Below are positions 59,850 through 64,000 of a stretch of DNA of 64,000 bases, in pieces. The translations under genes were made by a program, and so were the position numbers. The stretch comes from Septoria linicola (taxonomy: Eukaryota > Ascomycota > Dothideomycetes > Mycosphaerellales > Mycosphaerellaceae), in assembly GCA_024114885.1 (NCBI GenBank), contig CP099426.1, forward strand, positions 1,116,001 through 1,180,000. The letters are read 5' to 3'. Each line of letters opens with the position of its first letter. Within the stretch, counting starts at the first letter, position 1. The notes under the pieces are model-generated. The model saw only the letters and a program-made list of their open reading frames with translations. It was not told the DNA's origin and made no database searches.

Positions 59850-60650
59850 ATGGCTTCGCTAAGGACAGCAGCAATGCTGCGCGCGACCGCCGTTCGCCCA
59901 TCGATCTCACAGCGCGTGCCTGCCCTCGCACGATTTGTGAGCAGCGACACGGTTGCGCCTTCACAGCAATCGCGAAACAACCAGCCCGAATCGACCGACG
60001 CCGCACCAGCAGCACGCGCTTCGACATCGAGTGTGACTGTCAGGCAGGAAGGAGCGGCCGCGGGCCAACCACGACACAACCCGGACTGGAATGTCGCCGC
60101 AGACTACAGGACATCGTGAGGCGGACACTTGACAGCAGAGATCGATGGACGGCAATGCTGACCACATATCTGCAGCAACTTTTCGCCTGTCCCCATCCGT
60201 GTCATGGACGGCAGTGAGCCAGGTCTCGACACTCCTGCTGCCGTCCTGTCCGGCGCTCCTGTTGAGCTCCAAGCTCGCACTGTCCGGTATGCATCCACCC
60301 TCACCTCTTTCTAGAACAGCACTCTAACATCTTCACCCAGCATCTACAAACCTGCCAAGACGGCAACACAATCAGGAGACTGGACCAGCCATCAATGGCG
60401 CATGGACTGGGACCCCCTGAGCAAAGGCCACCGCTGGGAGAACCCTCTCATGGGCTGGCAGTCATCTTCCGATTTCATGCAGGGAACACATCTCAACTTC
60501 AGCACCAAGGACGATGCAATTCGATTTGCCAACAAGCAGGGCTACGAGTACTTTGTCCAGGAGCCCAACTCGAGGAAGATTGTGCCCAAGGCCTATGCCG
60601 ACCAGTTTGTCCACAGCGCGAAGAAGTTGAAGCAAGTACGGACGAAGTAG
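59850..60650 (+). CDS. NDUFS4: Complex I accessory subunit NDUFS4
   Basis: Peripheral-arm subunit of NADH:ubiquinone oxidoreductase in the mitochondrial matrix, needed for stable assembly of the NADH module. Exons 59850-60115, 60176-60286 and 60341-60650 (228 aa); both introns are short and have CTGAC/CTAAC branch sites. The presequence is Arg/Ala/Ser-rich (MASLRTAAMLRATAVRPSIS). A Ser/Ala/Gln-rich linker precedes NFSPVPIRVMDGSEPGLDTP. The family core is RIYKPAKTATQSGDWTSHQW, RMDWDPLSKGHRWENPLMGW, QSSSDFMQGTHLNFSTKDDA, IRFANKQGYEYFVQEPNSRK, ending VHSAKKLKQVRTK. This is the standard W-T/RW-(D/E)F...NPLMGW pattern. Length is typical for fungi. Confidence 0.93.
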
Positions 60651-60844
60651 AGATAGACCGAGAGAGTGTCATATGCTCCTCAGGTCTGTATATATTCTGT
60701 GGTATTGATGAGTTCACATACAGCATTATTCGTGGAAGAAAATACGACAGCAACGAATACGAGTCGACGCACTTGATTCCTGTTACGTTCTGACTCTGCT
60801 AACATCGTGGGCAGAGCATCATTCGGAGCTCGTCTACCCATCAC

Positions 60845-61522
60845 TCAGTACGCATGGATCCACTCCCTCGGATCTTGCGCCACTCCCTTGCCTTTGCGCG
60901 ACATCACAGGCAGTCTCTGCAGATCCAACCCACGTCGGCTGCTTGACTCCGTCTCCCTTTCGAGATCCAGACCACGTCGGGTCCTCGACTCCCTTTGCCT
61001 CTCACACTCTCTGGCCACCTCGGTTCTCTGCTTCATCTCCCTGTCTCTGGCCGCCCGATACCGCGATTCCCTCTCCAGGACTCTGTGGTCCCGATCATCC
61101 GGACCATCGATCCACTCTACGCCTTGGTCTCCCTGACCCACGGCATACCATCCCACTACGATCTTGGTGCCTGTCGAGCCTCTCTCTCGGCATCGAAGGT
61201 CTTGCTCTCGGGCCCACTCTCTGGCGGCGAGGATTTGCATCTTGTGCTTCTTTCCGTTGTTGCGGACACGTCTAATGTGCTGTGTGCGCTTGACTGTCAC
61301 GCCAGAGTCGTTGGTGACAGAGGCATAGAATGTGATTTCGCTAGTTTTTTTGTTGAGGATCCGAGAGATCTCGGTCTTGACTTTCTGGTAGATCCTGGGG
61401 ATGTTGATGAGAACAGCAACGCTATCAGCCTTGGTGGAAGATTCGGGCTGATATGCTGTGGTGGAGGACCAGTCTTGGTCATCTTGCTGCTGAGGCTTGC
61501 TGGACTTGTTGTTGCAAGGCAT
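60845..61522 (-). CDS. Arg/Glu-rich protein of unknown function (225 aa)
   Basis: A single-exon ORF with plausible coding composition. The first 35 residues are polar and disordered; residues 35-105 look folded (VAVLINIPRIYQKVKTEISR, ILNKKTSEITFYASVTNDSG, VTVKRTQHIRRVRNNGKKHK). The second half is extremely rich in Arg and Glu (REWAREQDLRCRERG, LERESRYRAARDREMKQR) and contains a repeated RRGLDL unit separated by ERETESSS. No domain is recognised. It could be nuclear and nucleic-acid-binding, which is a guess. It converges on NDUFS4. Confidence 0.5.
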   Translation of the reverse strand: MPCNNKSSKPQQQDDQDWSSTTAYQPESSTKADSVAVLINIPRIYQKVKTEISRILNKKTSEITFYASVTNDSGVTVKRTQHIRRVRNNGKKHKMQILAAREWAREQDLRCRERGSTGTKIVVGWYAVGQGDQGVEWIDGPDDRDHRVLERESRYRAARDREMKQRTEVARECERQRESRTRRGLDLERETESSSRRGLDLQRLPVMSRKGKGVAQDPREWIHAY

Positions 61523-62205
61523 CTTGAGTTGGTGTTGAGCTGTTGCTCAAGCTCCCTGCTCTGGTTGGTTTGTTCTTGGTCTTGTGTATGCTGACTGTGG
61601 TACAGGCTGTCTTTTGAATGTAGTATGTTATGCTGTGCATGGAAAGCAAAAGCCCAGCAAAGGACGACATTATTATATTGCGGCAAAAACTCATTTTTTG
61701 AGGACAAGAGGGAACCAACTTCGGAGAAGGGCGCTGAAAACTTGCACAGCGAGGACAAGTCTGCTGACCAGGCGAGCCCACTCTTCGACTACGAACTCGC
61801 TATCAAGCATCTACATCAGCTCGGACACGAAATTTGATGTTCACGATGTTATTGACAAGCTATTCCAACTAGCCCCGTGTCTTCTAACATGAGCATCGGA
61901 AGTAGCAACCCCGTCAAAACGACGGTATATCTCGGTACAGCCTGACCTGCGAGAATTGGAGCAACGTGGTACTGCTTTGACTTTCGTAGTACCACAGATG
62001 GCCTCAGCTGCGTGAGCCGGCCTTGCGAAAAGCTACTCACGAGAGCCAAGACATACACATGCCCAGCTGGGATTCGTGAATAGCGCAGCTAGGCGCAGAA
62101 ACTACTCTCCTCAAAGTCTCTCCTCTTCAAGCACTCGATCTCTCAGCACTACTCACGGCTTCACATTATCGATATCACACAAATTCCTGAGGACAAGCGA
62201 AGGCC
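61523..62205. other. Intergenic region
   Basis: Promoter of the Arg/Glu-rich gene on the left and promoter of the 55-codon ORF on the right. A 70-codon plus frame at 61625 has no motif. Confidence 0.35.
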
Positions 62206-62373
62206 ATGGCGCACTCCAAACTCGACCTCACAGTCTATCTCCTTCTGGCAGCAGCCGTGCTGCTCTCTGTGGCTACCATTCTCATCCTTGCAATTTTCAT
62301 TCTGGCTGCGCTTTTCGGACCCTGCATCCAACGTACTAGGCTGGCCTCCGGCGACGATGCCGAGCGCAGCTAG
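62206..62373 (+). CDS. Putative single-span membrane microprotein (55 aa)
   Basis: An ATG at 62206 opens MAHSKLDLTVYLLLAAAVLL and SVATILILAIFILAALFGPC, a very hydrophobic stretch of about 30 residues, followed by a short polar tail IQRTRLASGDDAERS and TAG. The charged ends and clean hydrophobic core look like a tail- or signal-anchored microprotein. There is no intron. No family is recognised and chance hydrophobic ORFs do occur, so this needs transcript support. Confidence 0.4.
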   Translation: MAHSKLDLTVYLLLAAAVLLSVATILILAIFILAALFGPCIQRTRLASGDDAERS

Positions 62374-62906
62374 ATATCACCAGTGGCCCAGCTGTCATAT
62401 ACTGGCTAAGACTGCACGGCGATATGGAGTTCACACTTTGGGTGCCTCCATGGCGAAGCTTGCGAATGACAGATCAAGGGTCGATGATCTGGGCGACCAA
62501 TCTCTATGCCGCCGCCGTGTATGGCCTCAGGTACTCATAAATTCGGCCATGACACGGAATCTCAAGTATGCGGTCTACGAAATAAGTGCAAGCGGGTCAG
62601 CAGGGATTCAGTCGCGAGACGGTGGCCACGCGCCACGGCTGATCCACTTTTCTTCGCCATCACATGCTTTTTCCCACGTGGTGAACTTGGGTGGTAGCGG
62701 GAAACTTTGGACCGCTGTTGGATTTCTAAGATCTAGGACCACATTAATTGGAGTGTAGGCAATTATGGATGGTGACCTGGTCAGCATCATATCCCCATAT
62801 CTATACTCTCTGCTCCACCCAGCTCGCAGTGCATACCAGCTACACACTCGCCAACTTCTAACATAAATTATCATCGCACACCGCCCACAAAGACCTTCTC
62901 CTCAAG
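62374..62906. other. Intergenic region
   Basis: About 530 bases with short frames on both strands and no motif. Confidence 0.35.
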
Positions 62907-63636
62907 ATGGCTTACGAACACCTGAAGTCACTGTTCTGGTCCATCGTAATGTTCAGCTGCGCCGTAGACGCATTGCGGTTCCACCATCGACAAGCCAAGC
63001 TCCAACGAGCAGCACCCAAGCAGCGCAACAACGCAGAAGTCGTCTTCCAAATTCCCTGTAGATACGATCTACATGCCTCTAGGCCTACTTCCTTTCGACA
63101 CTTTTATAAGTAAGACTGGAGACATCTGGCCTGCTGAAGCGCTGCACGGCATGATATCAGCTGGTGTGGAAAGATTTCCTACTTTGGCGGAAACTAGAGA
63201 CCGCGAGCAAATGCTCAGGGCGCGAGAAGGAAGGAACAAATCTGAAGCTTGCGGTGCTGTGACTAGGCGTCGCGGAGAGAGTGCATCGTTGAGGGTCTCC
63301 AGGAACTGCACGACGCCAGACAATGGACCAGCGCCACGAGAGTCTTCCAAGGCGAGTGATTCGATGGATGCGAACGAGCTCATTGAGATCAGAAGCCGAG
63401 AGTTGTATATACGCAGGAAGATCGCAAATTTCCTGCGACGACTGGAAACCCCCCTGTTCGAAGCTCTGGCCCAACTCTTCGTTGATGACGACCAGGCGGG
63501 ACTATTGAGGCGGAAGCTCGGGACCAAACTTGATGTGGTGCTTGAGGACGTGAAAGGTTGTGCGGAGACGAACGAGCAAGTAGATTTTGAGCAGTGCCTT
63601 GGGCGTGCGATGCCGAGGAGACGAGCTCAGGTTTGA
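62907..63636 (+). CDS. Protein of unknown function (about 226 aa, two exons)
   Basis: The frame ending at 63636 has strongly protein-like composition: KFPVDTIYMPLGLLPFDTFI, SKTGDIWPAEALHGMISAGV, ELIEIRSRELYIRRKIANFL, RRLETPLFEALAQLFVDDDQ and AGLLRRKLGTKLDVVLEDVK. It is open upstream well beyond the Met at 63073. I propose a 39-nt first exon 62907-62945 (MAYEHLKSLFWSI) joined to 62995-63636 over a 49-nt GTAATG...ACAAG intron. The alternative is a single exon from 63073 (187 aa). No family is recognised. The charged helical second half may form a coiled structure. Confidence 0.45.
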
Positions 63637-63747
63637 GTAGAGAGAATGGAAGAGAGCAGAGCAAAAATGACTCGTCGTCAAGCTGGGCGCTACTCCGCCG
63701 AGTAGTAGCTATATGTATACATGATGCAATTTGTGAAAGGGAGATGG

Positions 63748-64000
63748 CTAGTTCTGCTCACCAAAAGCCTTCGACGCACGGTACAGAATGGCAAAAGCCC
63801 ATCCAGTGCCAGCAAAGTACAGCAAACTTCGCAGATAACTCCACACTCTCGTTTCAGTCGTCAAGTAGTTCGCAGTGTACAGGATCCTGATCAGGTTCCA
63901 GCCATACACAAAGCTCTCCAGTCCAATGCTGTCTTTGCCAAGTCTGTTCTCTGCCAGAAGACCGGCAAAGACTGCAGCGACGTAAAGAGGCATGTTCTCC
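63748..64000 (-). CDS. MAPEG-like membrane protein, C-terminal part (5' end outside window)
   Basis: The minus frame is open to the right edge and ends at 63748. It reads ENMPLYVAAVFAGLLAENRL, then GWNLIRILYTANYLTTETRV, WSYLRSLLYFAGTGWAFAIL and YRASKAFGEQN. The EN-hydrophobic motif, R-x-x-Y-x-x-x-Y pattern and S-x-x-R before the last span are typical of the MAPEG family (membrane-associated glutathione/eicosanoid enzymes), whose fungal members are mostly uncharacterised. Three hydrophobic spans are visible. The start codon is outside the window. Confidence 0.75.
   Translation of the reverse strand, partial: ENMPLYVAAVFAGLLAENRLGKDSIGLESFVYGWNLIRILYTANYLTTETRVWSYLRSLLYFAGTGWAFAILYRASKAFGEQN

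Noticed and set aside
1..64000. Secondary-metabolite gene cluster
   Set aside because: There are transporters and a regulator, but no polyketide synthase, peptide synthetase, terpene synthase or tailoring-enzyme group.

Overview
The window is nuclear DNA of a filamentous ascomycete (Pezizomycotina, most likely a Dothideomycete). Evidence: introns of about 46-75 nt with GTANGT-like donors and CTNAC branch sites; fungal-only families (DUF3112 membrane protein, Zn2Cys6 regulator, GT15 mannosyltransferase, HXT-type and DHA1-type MFS transporters); AT-rich stretches almost devoid of CA/TG dinucleotides, as left by repeat-induced point mutation (RIP). I cannot name the species. I see no rRNA, convincing tRNA, CRISPR or prokaryotic operon structure. 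Multi-exon models below were built by joining frames at splice sites that preserve family motifs; none was checked against RNA.

Layout. 1-13.9 kb: 3' end of an acyl-CoA dehydrogenase, an HXT-like sugar transporter, a tiny secreted peptide, a DUF3112 membrane protein, a multi-C2H2 zinc-finger protein with a puzzling coding-like stretch downstream, a RIP-degraded element bounded by a 23-bp inverted repeat, and an unknown acidic/basic protein. 16.4-30 kb: mostly housekeeping genes: FMN-binding (PNPOx-like) protein, SET-domain protein, RIO2 head-to-head with RPN1, BCP1, Rieske protein head-to-head with a POA1-like macrodomain protein. 30-43.3 kb: PAT1, a GT15 mannosyltransferase whose frame continues past its TGA into a membrane-anchor-like tail, then an RNA-processing block (Rpr2/Snm1-like RNase P/MRP protein, DBR1, SEN54), a 96-aa protein and an F-box protein. 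43.3-53.6 kb is the accessory part: a TA-rich relic, a DHA1 transporter facing a C2H2 plus Zn2Cys6 regulator, and a small secreted cysteine protein broken by one in-frame TAA. 53.6-64 kb: a 1.5k-residue disordered protein, then the head-to-head mitochondrial pair ATP17 (five exons, one of 15 nt) and NDUFS4, followed by unknown genes and the 3' end of a MAPEG-like membrane protein.

How the genes work together. Divergent pairs with short shared promoters are frequent (RIO2/RPN1, Rieske/POA1-like, PAT1/orphan, Rpr2-like/DBR1, SEN54/96-aa gene, ATP17/NDUFS4). Several pairs share a process: OXPHOS assembly, RNA processing, proteostasis and ribosome biogenesis. The most interesting signals are the possible stop-codon readthrough (or alternative 48-nt intron) of the mannosyltransferase, the nonsense-broken secreted protein, the cysteine-free cationic secreted peptide, the facing RGG tails of DBR1 and SEN54, and the inverted-repeat-bounded RIP element.
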